This document shows positions 15,294-24,307 of a stretch of 64,000 nt of DNA, piece by piece. Source of the stretch: CBDUXP01 sp965371225 [NCBI: uncultured bacterium] (GTDB lineage: Bacteria > Abyssobacteria > SURF-5 > CBDUXP01); NCBI GenBank assembly GCA_965371225.1, contig CBDUXP010000018.1, forward strand, positions 7,974 to 71,973, in the 5' to 3' direction. Numbering within the stretch: the first letter of the stretch is position 1; every line of letters starts with the position of its first letter. Both the position numbers and the translations under genes were made by a program. Below the pieces are notes generated by a model. The model did not search any database, had not been told where the DNA came from, and saw only the letters and a list, made by a program, of their open reading frames with translations.

Positions 15294-15869
15294 ATGAATT
15301 ACTTCCGCAGTACCGTTGTCACCACCATCGATATGATCATTTGCGGCGGCGCGGCGCTCCTCCTCCTCATGGCCGCCGCCGCGGCGTTTGTCTTGATCGG
15401 CGGTTCGCGCGCCAAGCTCGCCGCCATCGATCGGGATATCGCGTCGCTCCAACAGCAGATTACCGAGGCCAAACAGGTGGCCGCGCGGCAGGATGAGTTG
15501 GTCCAGCGCATCGCCCAAGTCCGAAACCAGATCGTGGACTTCGAGGCGCGGCTGCCCACGCAGCGGGAAATCCCCAAGCTGCTCGCCAGTTTTCAGGAGG
15601 TCGCGTCCATCTCCGGGGTGCAGTACCAGCGCATCGTGGCGGAGGCGCAGCAGGAACAGCCCCTGTACTTGAAGCTGCCCTTCACGATCAACGTGCGCGG
15701 CCGCTATCCCCAGCTCGGCGAATTTCTGAAGAATCTGGAGTTTGGCGAGCGCTTCATCAAAGTGGAATCCCTCCACCTGGAGCAAGAGAAGGACAACGTG
15801 AGTAACGCGACCTTCGCCATCAGCACCTATACGTTCGTGGAAGACGAGTCCGCGGGGGAGGGGGTCTAG
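15294..15869 (+). CDS. pilO: Type IV pilus assembly protein PilO
   Basis: A 191-residue partner of PilN. It has an N-terminal transmembrane helix (MIICGGAALLLLMAAAAAFVL, about residues 12-32), a coiled coil (LAAIDRDIASLQQQITEAKQ), and a periplasmic core with LPTQREIPKLLASFQEVA, the segment most conserved in PilO. The second half (FTINVRGRYPQLGEFLKNLE) forms the ferredoxin-like fold. It ends one base before the pilP start. Confidence 0.95.
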   Translation: MNYFRSTVVTTIDMIICGGAALLLLMAAAAAFVLIGGSRAKLAAIDRDIASLQQQITEAKQVAARQDELVQRIAQVRNQIVDFEARLPTQREIPKLLASFQEVASISGVQYQRIVAEAQQEQPLYLKLPFTINVRGRYPQLGEFLKNLEFGERFIKVESLHLEQEKDNVSNATFAISTYTFVEDESAGEGV

Positions 15870-15870
15870 G

Positions 15871-16446
15871 ATGAATCGTCAGACGATGATTGCCGCCGGC
15901 CTGGGGGTCGTGGCCCTCGTCCTGGTGTTCTGGCAGTTGATGCCGGCCTTCTTCGGCGGACCCCCGCCGGCCCCCACCGCCCCCATGGCGGCCGTGCCCT
16001 CCGCCGCCAGCGCCGCCGCCAGCCTCTCGGTTCTGGACGCGGAGGCGATGGATGAGGCCGTGGACGACCCCACCACCTCCTACGTGACCATGATCGCCCA
16101 GCTCGAAGTCCACACGCTGGCGTTCGACGACCCGGGCCTGCGCAACCCCTTCCGCCCGCTCGTGGGGCCGGGCTCCGTAGTCGCCGACACGGATACGCTG
16201 GATGAGGCGCGCCGGCTGGCCGCCGGACTCACGGAGGATCCGAGCTTTCTACGAACCGGAACCTTGGGGTATAGCGTTAACGGGATAGTCTGGACGGGTG
16301 ACGGGCCCCTGGCGTTGCTGAATGACCAGGTGCTCGGTGTGGGAGAGGAAATCGAAGAGGGCGGCGTCATCACGGCCATTTCGGATGATGCGGTCATCTT
16401 CAGCTATGAGGGGCAAAGCGTGACGCTTCCCATCGGAGAGGAATAG
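15871..16446 (+). CDS. pilP: Type IV pilus assembly protein PilP (membrane-anchored, no lipobox)
   Basis: Connects the PilN/PilO complex to the secretin. It has 191 residues with a C-terminal beta-sandwich domain (GYSVNGIVWTGDGPLALLNDQVLGVGEEI) typical of PilP/GspC-like HR domains. The N-terminus is odd: MNRQTMIAAGLGVVALVLVFWQLM is a transmembrane helix without a lipobox cysteine, whereas the PilP proteins I know best are lipoproteins. An Ala/Pro-rich linker follows at about residues 30-55. It lies one base after pilO and 6 bases before pilQ. Confidence 0.88.
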   Translation: MNRQTMIAAGLGVVALVLVFWQLMPAFFGGPPPAPTAPMAAVPSAASAAASLSVLDAEAMDEAVDDPTTSYVTMIAQLEVHTLAFDDPGLRNPFRPLVGPGSVVADTDTLDEARRLAAGLTEDPSFLRTGTLGYSVNGIVWTGDGPLALLNDQVLGVGEEIEEGGVITAISDDAVIFSYEGQSVTLPIGEE

Positions 16447-16452
16447 GCGGTA

Positions 16453-19110
16453 ATGCAACAACGCACCCGAACAAGCATGTGTGCGGGGGCGGTCGCCGGA
16501 GCACTGGCCGCCATGTGTCTCGCAGGGTCCGCGTTCGCGATGGACCTCGAGGCGAGCAAGGTGCGCATGGTGGAGCGGTACGGCCTCAGCGCTGCCGACC
16601 CCGACGTGGCGAGCCGCATCGCGCAGGCGCATGCGATCCGCCAGGTGACCGTGCGCGAGGACGCCGCCGGCGTCGCCATCATCATTGACGTGGTCGGGGC
16701 CCCAGAGTACCGGGGCGTGATCTTTGCGGAACGCCGGCGCTACGTCTTCGATCTCTTTAACACCCTGAACGTGGCAGACAGCGGCCCCTGGGATCTCGGC
16801 CCCGACAGCCCCATCCGGGCCGTGCGGCACAGTCAGTTCCAGGTGCAGCCGGACTACATCGGCCGCATCGTGTGTGATTTGGCTCCCGGAGTCGAGCCCA
16901 CCGTGACCGCCGCAGAAGGGCAGTTCACGATCTTCGTGCCCGCGGACGCCCGGCTCGAACCGATCATCGTCGCCCACGCGCCCAACACCTTGATGACCCA
17001 TGACGCGACCGTGACCGACCTCCCGGTCTTGGAGCCCGTGTTGCTCGACCCGCTGGCCGTCGACGATCTTGGACCGCCGATGGCAGAGCCGGCGTTCGCC
17101 ACGGCGGAAGATGCCCCCCCCGCCGCCCCCGCCGCGGACATGGGCGACGAATCCGCCATCGCCGTCACCCCCTGGTGGATGGCCATTGACGAGCTGGAAG
17201 ACGACCCGGCCATGCCGGAGGACACGATTGCTCAGGAGACCCCTGGCGAGCTGGCGGAAGACGCCACCATGCCGGAGGACGCGAGTGTTCAGGAGACCCC
17301 GGTTGCCCCGGTAGCCGGTGATGAGGGAGCCACCCCGGCCACTGATGACGTCGTCGACGACGTCGTCGAGGTGGACGAGCCGGCGGCCGAGGACACCCCG
17401 TGGTGGGTCCAGGTCGAACAGGCCACCAGCGACGGTCTGAGCGAACGGTACGACGTCGCCCAAGCCGACCCCCTGGAAGATTCGCTTATGGAGCCGCCCT
17501 TCGGGGAGGAAGTCTTCCCGGCCGCGACCGACGAACCGGCGCGGATTGAGGTGGACGAAACGATCGAGACCCCCTCCATGCCCACCCTGCCCGAACCGGA
17601 CCTGCCGGAAATCGAGCCGACGGTTATCGAGGTGGAAGCACCCGGGCCGCCCCTGCTGCCCGAGGTCGAGCCGGAGCCGCTCGCGCCCGGGCCGTTCGAG
17701 CCGGAACCGTTCTTCCTGGATGAGCCCGGCCCCCAGGTGGAGACCATCGTCCCCGTGGCGGCGGTGGAGCCCATCATGACGACCAAGTTCGGCCCGTCCC
17801 CCATGGAGCAGATGGTCACCCTCACCTTCCGGGATGCCGACCTGAACGCGGTGCTCGACATCATCGCGCGCAAAGGCCGCATCAACGTCCTGGCGGGCCG
17901 CGACGTCAGCGGCACGGTGACGGTCCGGCTGACGGATGTGCCGCTGGACGTGGCCTTGGATGCCGTGCTGAACGTGAACGGCTACGGGTACATCAAGACA
18001 CACAACATCTACCGCATCGTGCCCCTGTCCCAGATCGGCGGCGACGATGTGGAGACGGTGACGGAGACGTTCGAACTGAGCTATGCCGTCGCGGCGGACG
18101 TGGAAGGCACCCTGACCAGCTTCCTCACGCGCAACGGTTCGATCAACACCGACAATCGGACAAACCTGCTCATCGTCACGGACGTGCCCCAGGCCGTCTC
18201 GCGTATCGCCGCCCTGATCCCCCAGATCGACCGGCGCGTGCAGCAGGTGCTGATCGAAGTGGTCATTCTGGACAGCGTGCTGTCCGACAGCAGCGACCTC
18301 GGCGTGCAGTGGAACCTCTTCCAGGCCGATGACCGGACGCCGAGCGCCCTCGGCACCGGGGCCCCCTTCGTCACCGGCGGGACCATGTCCGGTGCCGGTG
18401 CCACATCCACCGTGGCCACCACGATTCAGGACGGCCTCGGCGTGATCCTGCCCTCGGCCAGCGCCGGCGGCCCGGGGTTGCGCTTGCGGTTCGGTACGCT
18501 CATCGGCGATTTCAACCTGAGCGCGTTCATCGAGGCGCAGGTGGTGAACTCCAATGCGCGCGTGCTGGCCAATCCCAAGCTGCTCACGCTGGACAACACC
18601 TCCGCCAACATCGACATCGTGCAGGAGATTCCGTTCCAGGACATCACCCAAACGAGTTCCGGCGGCCAGTTGAGCAATATCTCCTTCAAGGAGGTGGGCA
18701 CGAAACTGGAGGTGACGCCGCACATCACGAACGATGGGTACGTCATCATGCAGATCAAGCCGGAGCAGAGTTCGGCGATCGCCGCCACGGCGACGGGCGT
18801 GCCCATCGTGGCCACCCGGCGCGCCGAGACGACCCTGCTCGTGCAGGACCGGCAGACGATCGTCCTGGGCGGCCTCCGGGTCAACAGCACCACGCTGACG
18901 CGGAGCAAAGTCCCGGGCCTCGGCGATTTGCCGGGGGTGAAGCTGCTCTTCCGCAGCACGTCCTCACGGGAGACGGATACGGAAATTCTGCTCTTCCTGA
19001 CAACCCATATCATCGAGTCGCCCGAGGTCCGCCAACATGAGCGCCTCGTGTATGACGAACTGGCGAATTGGCCCCGCCAGCCCGAGACCCAGCCAGACCT
19101 CTGGCGCTAG
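16453..19110 (+). CDS. pilQ: Type IV pilus secretin PilQ with a long acidic linker
   Basis: Outer-membrane channel for the pilus, 885 residues. Signal peptide at about 1-29 (ending GSAFA). One AMIN domain at about 55-155, a peptidoglycan-binding module. Residues about 175-440 are a low-complexity region rich in Glu, Asp, Pro and Thr, with repeats of MPEDT-type segments and QETP. The secretin N-domain (MVTLTFRDADLNAVLDIIAR) is at about 455-530, a second N domain at 535-610, and the secretin beta-barrel (VLANPKLLTLDNTSANI, VPGLGDLPGVKLLF) at about 610-865. The acidic linker of about 265 residues is the unusual part. Last gene of the pilM operon. Confidence 0.95.
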   Translation: MQQRTRTSMCAGAVAGALAAMCLAGSAFAMDLEASKVRMVERYGLSAADPDVASRIAQAHAIRQVTVREDAAGVAIIIDVVGAPEYRGVIFAERRRYVFDLFNTLNVADSGPWDLGPDSPIRAVRHSQFQVQPDYIGRIVCDLAPGVEPTVTAAEGQFTIFVPADARLEPIIVAHAPNTLMTHDATVTDLPVLEPVLLDPLAVDDLGPPMAEPAFATAEDAPPAAPAADMGDESAIAVTPWWMAIDELEDDPAMPEDTIAQETPGELAEDATMPEDASVQETPVAPVAGDEGATPATDDVVDDVVEVDEPAAEDTPWWVQVEQATSDGLSERYDVAQADPLEDSLMEPPFGEEVFPAATDEPARIEVDETIETPSMPTLPEPDLPEIEPTVIEVEAPGPPLLPEVEPEPLAPGPFEPEPFFLDEPGPQVETIVPVAAVEPIMTTKFGPSPMEQMVTLTFRDADLNAVLDIIARKGRINVLAGRDVSGTVTVRLTDVPLDVALDAVLNVNGYGYIKTHNIYRIVPLSQIGGDDVETVTETFELSYAVAADVEGTLTSFLTRNGSINTDNRTNLLIVTDVPQAVSRIAALIPQIDRRVQQVLIEVVILDSVLSDSSDLGVQWNLFQADDRTPSALGTGAPFVTGGTMSGAGATSTVATTIQDGLGVILPSASAGGPGLRLRFGTLIGDFNLSAFIEAQVVNSNARVLANPKLLTLDNTSANIDIVQEIPFQDITQTSSGGQLSNISFKEVGTKLEVTPHITNDGYVIMQIKPEQSSAIAATATGVPIVATRRAETTLLVQDRQTIVLGGLRVNSTTLTRSKVPGLGDLPGVKLLFRSTSSRETDTEILLFLTTHIIESPEVRQHERLVYDELANWPRQPETQPDLWR

Positions 19111-19135
19111 GCCACCGACCCAGACCTGCTTTGTC

Positions 19136-19165
19136 GGCCCCTGACGCACCCCAGCGTCGGGGGCC
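19136..19165 (+). terminator. Hairpin after pilQ
   Basis: GGCCCCTGACGC (19136-19147) pairs with GCGTCGGGGGCC (19154-19165) over 12 bases with one G-U pair and a 6-base loop. There is no T-tract. It lies 26 bases after the pilQ stop and is the probable end of the pilMNOPQ transcript. Confidence 0.65.
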
Positions 19166-19252
19166 GGCCACGTTTACGGTAGCCCGCCGCACTGCGTATA
19201 CTCCCTGCACACGCGCGACGGCCGCCCGGTCCGCCGCGCCTGAGCCCTACGT

Positions 19253-22200
19253 ATGCCGCCCGACGATTATCCGTTGTTAGGTACCCTCGCCGTCCAGGCC
19301 GGGGTCCTGACGGAAGCGGAACTGGAGGACGTGCTCCTGAAAGCGGCCGAGCGCGGCGTCGCGCTGGGGGAAATGCTATTCAAACTGGGCTACGTCAGCC
19401 GCGACCGGCTGCTCGAACTGGTGGCCGAGCAGTACGACACCACCGTCTACGATTTGCGCGAGTGGCGCCCCGAGCCGCAACTCCTCAGCGCCCTCCCCCC
19501 CGAATTCGTGCGGGAGTACCAGATGCTGCCCGTGTCCATTGAGGGGGGGCGCATCGTGGTGGCGGCCGCCGGACCCTTCACCACTCCGCTTCCGGACTTG
19601 CTGGACCACGTCCGCGACCTGACCAGCTGTCGGGCCGAGGTGGTGCTCTGCGAGGCGGAGGCCCTCCGGCGGTATATCGCGGAGTTCTACGCCGGCGAGG
19701 CGGCTCCCGCGCCTGCGCCCGCCCCGTCCGCCGCCGCTCCGCAGCCCGACAGCGGTGCCACCGCCGCCGCCGGCGGCAGCCTCTCGGACTTCTCCTCCCT
19801 GGTTAGTGAGATTCGAGCGGAGGCGGACGAGCCGCCTCCCACCGAAGCCACGGCGCGTGCCGAACTGGACGAGGTGCTCGACCGCGCCTTCGCCCTTTTG
19901 ATCGAGACCCGCGCCCATGAATTCCTCAATCCGGTGCTGGCCAACACGAACAGCGCCGCGGAACTGCTGGACAAGGCTAAGCAATACCAGCACATGGGGA
20001 TGTTCGCCGAGGGGCTCACGCTTGCCCACCGGGCCGATCGGCAGTTGAGCACGGCGCTGCGCCGGGCCCATGAACTCCAACAGGCCTGGGGGCCGCTGCT
20101 CCAGCACGTGGAATTGCTGCGCACCCGCCTCACGCAGCTGGACGCGGAACAGGCGGCAGATTTCGCCCCGCAGGAAATGGGTCGGCTTCGCGAGATTCGG
20201 GAGGCCACGAATGAGTGCGTCGAGACGAAAGCCATCGACCAGTTGCGCGCGCTCGTGGACGAGGGACAGTTGCTCATCGAGCGCATCGGCGCCCTGTCCC
20301 CGCGCCACAATCGGCGCGAGCGCCTCATCGAGAGCCTGACCCACGTGCGGGAGGTGCTCGCCCGCGCCCGCAAGCTCGGGGCCCAGACGGTCGCGTCCAA
20401 GGCGGTGGAGGCGGCCTATCGCCTGCTGGACGACGCGGACGCGCGCGCGCGGGAGAACGCGTGGGACGCCGTCGAGGACGCGCTGGCCCAGGCCCTGGCC
20501 CACGCGAAGGCCGCCGAGGCTCGGGCCGTGGAGTACGCCGAGCAACGCAAAGAGGCCCGCAGCGGGCTGCACAACCTCTGCGACACCGTGGATACCGCCA
20601 TGCAGGAGCTGGCCAACCACCCCGCGGTCCAGGCGATCGTGCCGGGCCTGTTGGCCGCGTCCCGCCGCCTGACCGCCGCCCGCGTCGCGGCCGACGGCGA
20701 CACGGACACCGCGCCCCACCACCAAGCGCTGGTGGACCTGCGCGACACCGAGCTGCCCGCCCTGCGCCAGTCCGCGGATGACGCCCACGCCCACTGGGCG
20801 GACCTGGGCTGGACCATCGAGGCCGCCGCGACGGCCGCCCGGGACGGCATTCGCACCGGCCTGAGCGGCCACGCCGCCACCGCCGCCGGCCAGGTGGCCG
20901 ACGATATCCTGGCGTTCTTCCGCGCCCTCAACGATCGCAACCTTTCCACCGCCCAGGCCGTAGTACAGGAGGCCGAGCAGCGGTTGCGCGATTTTTGGGA
21001 AATGGCCGAACAGTTCCGCGGGGAGCACCAGCGCATCGATGCCCGGTTCCGGGACACCACGGGCGCCCTCGCGGCCGCCGTCGCCCGGGTGAACGATCCG
21101 GACATGCAGGACACCCTCGAGAAACTCCAAGCCGACCTGACGCGCGCGGGTAACGCCCTGGCCGGCGAGGAGTTCGGCGACGCTGAGGCACTGCTGGACT
21201 CCATCGATCACGCCATTACGAACCGCCTCCCCGCGAGCGCCAGCGACCTGGGCCCCGTCCGCAGCGAGGCACAGGCGCAGGCCTGGGGCCTGGCACGGAC
21301 GCTGGCCGACTTGGCGGCCGCCGAGGCGGCCACGCTGGCTCCCACGGCGTATCCCACCTTCGTGGAGGCCGTCGAGCGCGCCATGCAAACGGCGCGGGAA
21401 GAGGACGTAGCGGCCGCCGAGGCCGCCATCGCCGAGGCCACCAAGGCCGAGCGCGCCGTGCGGGCGGATCTGGACGCGGCCCTCACGACGCGGGCGGAAG
21501 CCCTCACCCGGCGACTGGGTGAGGTGGAAGCGCGACTCCGGGAGACCGTCGAGGCGGCCGCAGCCCAGGGCGCGCCCGAGCTGCTCGAGGAGGGCTTCTA
21601 CGAAGTCAACAGCGCACGCTCCCTGCTGGAAGAACACGCCGCGGCAATCCCCTTGGGGCCCGCCGCCCGGATTGAATCCCACCTGCGCGCTGTCGAGATC
21701 ATCATCCAGCAGGTGGGCGCGAGCGGTGGGCATGACCGCCGCCGCCTCGAAGCCGCCCTGGAGCAGCTCAAAAGCGAGCTGACCGCCCTGGACGGGGACC
21801 TGGAGGGGCTCTTGGCCCAGCCGGACCTGGGCTTGGATCATCCGGCGCTGCAGGATGCGACCGATTCCCTGGCCGAGGCGCACAGCGTGCACGCCCAGGG
21901 GGACCTGGCGCGCGGGTACGAACTCTTGCGGCACGCCGAACGCATTATGGATGATCTGCGTCATGACCGGACGCACGCGGGGGATCAGCGCGAGGACTTG
22001 GCCCAGTTTTTTTCGAGCGTCCTGCCCGATCACCTGGCGGCGCTCGACGGGACGCTGTTGGCGTTCCTGGCGCCGGAGCCCTGGGAAGAGTTGCAGGCGA
22101 CCGTCCAGGCCGCAGACGAGGCCCAGGGGCTCAATGACGTGAGCACGTTGGCGCGGCTGCACGGCCGGGTGGTGGATCTCATCGAAGAATGCTCCGCGGC

Positions 22201-22648
22201 GGAGCGCACCGAACGTACCCAACGCCTGGTGGATACGCAGCGGGCCCAGGCGGCGGCCGAGGCGGCCGTCCGTTTGGCCACCTTGCTCCAGGCCGAGACC
22301 CGCAGCCCGGACTTGTTTGCCGCGGCCACGCAATTGAAGGCCGCGGGGGACAATGCGGTGCGGGTACGCGCCTGGCAGGATGCGGTCGGGCATTTCGCCG
22401 CCGCCGCCACCCGCGCGGCGCAGGCGCAGGAGGCCGCCCTCTCCGCCGCTCAACAGGCAAGTGAAGCCCAAGGGGACCTGCTGCGGACTGCGGCCGACCA
22501 CCTCGCCCGGGGGGACGTGGAGTCGGCGCAGACTACGCTGCAGGCAGCGAAAGGCGCGGCGGAGCGGGCGACGCCACCGCCGCCGGATTCTGGGGGATTG
22601 GCGCGAGCGACGGATCTCGATGTACACGAGGCATCGCCGCCGCGCTGA
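19253..22648 (+). CDS. Large MshEN-like head plus long coiled-coil protein
   Basis: A 1131-residue protein that I cannot assign to a named family as a whole. Residues 1-145 resemble the MshEN/GspE N-terminal domain: two consecutive LG-type motifs (LLGTLAVQAGVLTEAELEDV and ALGEMLFKLGYVSRDRLLEL), then a second subdomain (LPPEFVREYQMLPVSIEGGRIVVAA). In MshE this domain binds cyclic di-GMP, but here the leading Arg of the RLG motif is Leu in copy 1 and Ala in copy 2. No ATPase domain follows. After an Ala/Pro linker (165-195) come about 900 residues of Ala/Glu/Arg-rich helix, a probable coiled coil, with no signal peptide. It lies downstream of pilQ, so a role in pilus regulation or polar localisation is plausible. 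Confidence 0.7.
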   Translation: MPPDDYPLLGTLAVQAGVLTEAELEDVLLKAAERGVALGEMLFKLGYVSRDRLLELVAEQYDTTVYDLREWRPEPQLLSALPPEFVREYQMLPVSIEGGRIVVAAAGPFTTPLPDLLDHVRDLTSCRAEVVLCEAEALRRYIAEFYAGEAAPAPAPAPSAAAPQPDSGATAAAGGSLSDFSSLVSEIRAEADEPPPTEATARAELDEVLDRAFALLIETRAHEFLNPVLANTNSAAELLDKAKQYQHMGMFAEGLTLAHRADRQLSTALRRAHELQQAWGPLLQHVELLRTRLTQLDAEQAADFAPQEMGRLREIREATNECVETKAIDQLRALVDEGQLLIERIGALSPRHNRRERLIESLTHVREVLARARKLGAQTVASKAVEAAYRLLDDADARARENAWDAVEDALAQALAHAKAAEARAVEYAEQRKEARSGLHNLCDTVDTAMQELANHPAVQAIVPGLLAASRRLTAARVAADGDTDTAPHHQALVDLRDTELPALRQSADDAHAHWADLGWTIEAAATAARDGIRTGLSGHAATAAGQVADDILAFFRALNDRNLSTAQAVVQEAEQRLRDFWEMAEQFRGEHQRIDARFRDTTGALAAAVARVNDPDMQDTLEKLQADLTRAGNALAGEEFGDAEALLDSIDHAITNRLPASASDLGPVRSEAQAQAWGLARTLADLAAAEAATLAPTAYPTFVEAVERAMQTAREEDVAAAEAAIAEATKAERAVRADLDAALTTRAEALTRRLGEVEARLRETVEAAAAQGAPELLEEGFYEVNSARSLLEEHAAAIPLGPAARIESHLRAVEIIIQQVGASGGHDRRRLEAALEQLKSELTALDGDLEGLLAQPDLGLDHPALQDATDSLAEAHSVHAQGDLARGYELLRHAERIMDDLRHDRTHAGDQREDLAQFFSSVLPDHLAALDGTLLAFLAPEPWEELQATVQAADEAQGLNDVSTLARLHGRVVDLIEECSAAERTERTQRLVDTQRAQAAAEAAVRLATLLQAETRSPDLFAAATQLKAAGDNAVRVRAWQDAVGHFAAAATRAAQAQEAALSAAQQASEAQGDLLRTAADHLARGDVESAQTTLQAAKGAAERATPPPPDSGGLARATDLDVHEASPPR

Positions 22649-22688
22649 CTGAGGTTGCCGGCCCAGCCGGCTGGAGGAGAGGACGAGC

Positions 22689-24305
22689 GTGCAGTACCAC
22701 ATCCCGACTTTCATGACCTGTGGGGTATTCGCGGCGGTGGTCGCCGGCCTGGCGATCCCGGCCGGAGCGCAGGCGCAGCGATTTGAAACGAACGCGGCCG
22801 AGCGGTTGGCCGATGCGGATCGGCTGATCGCAGCGGCACGCACGCTCTTGGCCGACGAGGATCCCGACCGCGTCGCCACGCTGACCCTGCGCGAATGCCT
22901 GTATGTCACCCTGCACAACAATTTGGACATTGCCGTGCAGCAGTTGGAGCCGGACCTGGCTGACGCGGATCTGCTTGCGGCGCAGGGCACGTTCGATCCG
23001 GAGCTGTTCTTGAACTACACCCAGACCCAGCGGAGCGATCCGCAATCCACGCGCGGCCGGTTGCAAACCGCCGGAGCCCAGAGCGTCGATGAACAACAGG
23101 TCATCCTCGAAGGCGGCGTGCGCGGCACGGTCGCGTCCGGCGCGGAGTACGAGCTCGTCGGCAATCGCACGCGCACGGCCGGGTCATTGAACTCCTCCGC
23201 CGGCATCGGTTCGGAATGGGGCGTGGACGGGCGGGCCACGATCACCCAGCCGCTGCTCCGGAATTTCGGCATCGCCGTGAATACCGCGCCCATCGCGATC
23301 GCCCGGCGCCGGCGCACGATCAGTGAGGCGGAATTCGACCAACAGGTGCAACAGACCATCACGGCAGTGCACGATGCCTATTGGGAGGTCGTGCGCGCCC
23401 GCGAGAACCTGCGCGTGGCCATTGATTCGCTGCGCGTCGCGCGCGACCTGTTGCGCCAGAACCAGATTCGCCTGGAGGTGGGGACGATGGCGCCCCTGGA
23501 AGTCCTGCAGGCGGAGACCGGGGTCGCCACGCGGACCGAAGCCCTCATCGTCGTGCGCCAGGCCGTGCGCGACGCTGAAGACGAGCTGAAGCGGCTCATG
23601 AACCTGCCGGACTCGCCCGAGGCATGGAAAATCGCGATCCGGCCGAGTGATTCGCCCTCCGCCACAGCGCCTGACGTGGAAACCGATGGGGCCGTCCAGA
23701 CCGCGCTCGCCGACCGGCCCGAGTTGCGCGCCGCACGCTTGGAGCTGGCCAATGCGGACGTCAATCTGCTCGTGGCGCGCAATCAATTGCTTCCGGACCT
23801 CAAGGGCACGGCCGAGTACGGCGTGCGGGGAACCAACCGGGACCTGAACGATGCTTTCGACCAGGCCGGCCGCACCCACACGGAGAACTGGCGGTTGGCC
23901 GGCGACTTCAGCTATCCGATCGGGAACCGGGACGCCCGCGGCCGGTATCGCCGCTCCGGATTGGAACGCCAGCAGCAAGCCCTGCGGATCGATGGTCTCG
24001 AACTCGAGATCACCGCGGCGGTGCGCAGTGCGGTCCGCGCCGTGGAGACCGCCTGGCAACGCATCGGGGTGACGGAGTTGGCGAGCCACCTGGCGCAGCA
24101 ACAACTGGAGGCCGAGCAGAAGAAACTGGAGGTGGGGGTGAGCACCAGCTTCGACGTGCTGGAATTCGAACAGGACCTCACCGAGGCCAAGAGTAATGAG
24201 ATCGCCGCGCGGATTGACTATCAGCAGGCGCAGGCGCAATTGGACCTCGCGATCGGGCACGCCCTGGTCGCGTACGACATCGCCATCGACAAGGGCCAGG
24301 GCTAA
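22689..24305 (+). CDS. TolC-family outer-membrane channel, copy 1
   Basis: A 538-residue outer-membrane efflux protein. Signal peptide ends near residue 32 (AIPAGAQAQ). Two OEP repeats are visible, each with a long helical segment: HDAYWEVVRARENLRVAIDS with LEVGTMAPLEVLQAE, and AWQRIGVTELASHLAQQQLE with LEVGVSTSFDVLEFEQDLTE. GTG 22689 follows GGAGGAGAGG. The neighbouring gene is a paralogue. No inner-membrane pump or membrane-fusion protein lies nearby, so its partner is unknown. Confidence 0.9.
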   Translation: MQYHIPTFMTCGVFAAVVAGLAIPAGAQAQRFETNAAERLADADRLIAAARTLLADEDPDRVATLTLRECLYVTLHNNLDIAVQQLEPDLADADLLAAQGTFDPELFLNYTQTQRSDPQSTRGRLQTAGAQSVDEQQVILEGGVRGTVASGAEYELVGNRTRTAGSLNSSAGIGSEWGVDGRATITQPLLRNFGIAVNTAPIAIARRRRTISEAEFDQQVQQTITAVHDAYWEVVRARENLRVAIDSLRVARDLLRQNQIRLEVGTMAPLEVLQAETGVATRTEALIVVRQAVRDAEDELKRLMNLPDSPEAWKIAIRPSDSPSATAPDVETDGAVQTALADRPELRAARLELANADVNLLVARNQLLPDLKGTAEYGVRGTNRDLNDAFDQAGRTHTENWRLAGDFSYPIGNRDARGRYRRSGLERQQQALRIDGLELEITAAVRSAVRAVETAWQRIGVTELASHLAQQQLEAEQKKLEVGVSTSFDVLEFEQDLTEAKSNEIAARIDYQQAQAQLDLAIGHALVAYDIAIDKGQG

Positions 24306-24307
24306 TC

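Noticed and set aside
16249-18723. An 824-codon open frame on the - strand opposite pilQ
   Set aside because: The + strand encodes a clear secretin. The antisense product is His/Arg/Gly-rich and resembles nothing.
19376-22990. A 1204-codon open frame on the - strand opposite the MshEN-coil gene
   Set aside because: It is a GC-rich shadow: no domain signature, Gly/Arg/His/Leu-biased composition, and full overlap with a gene whose protein has a recognisable domain.
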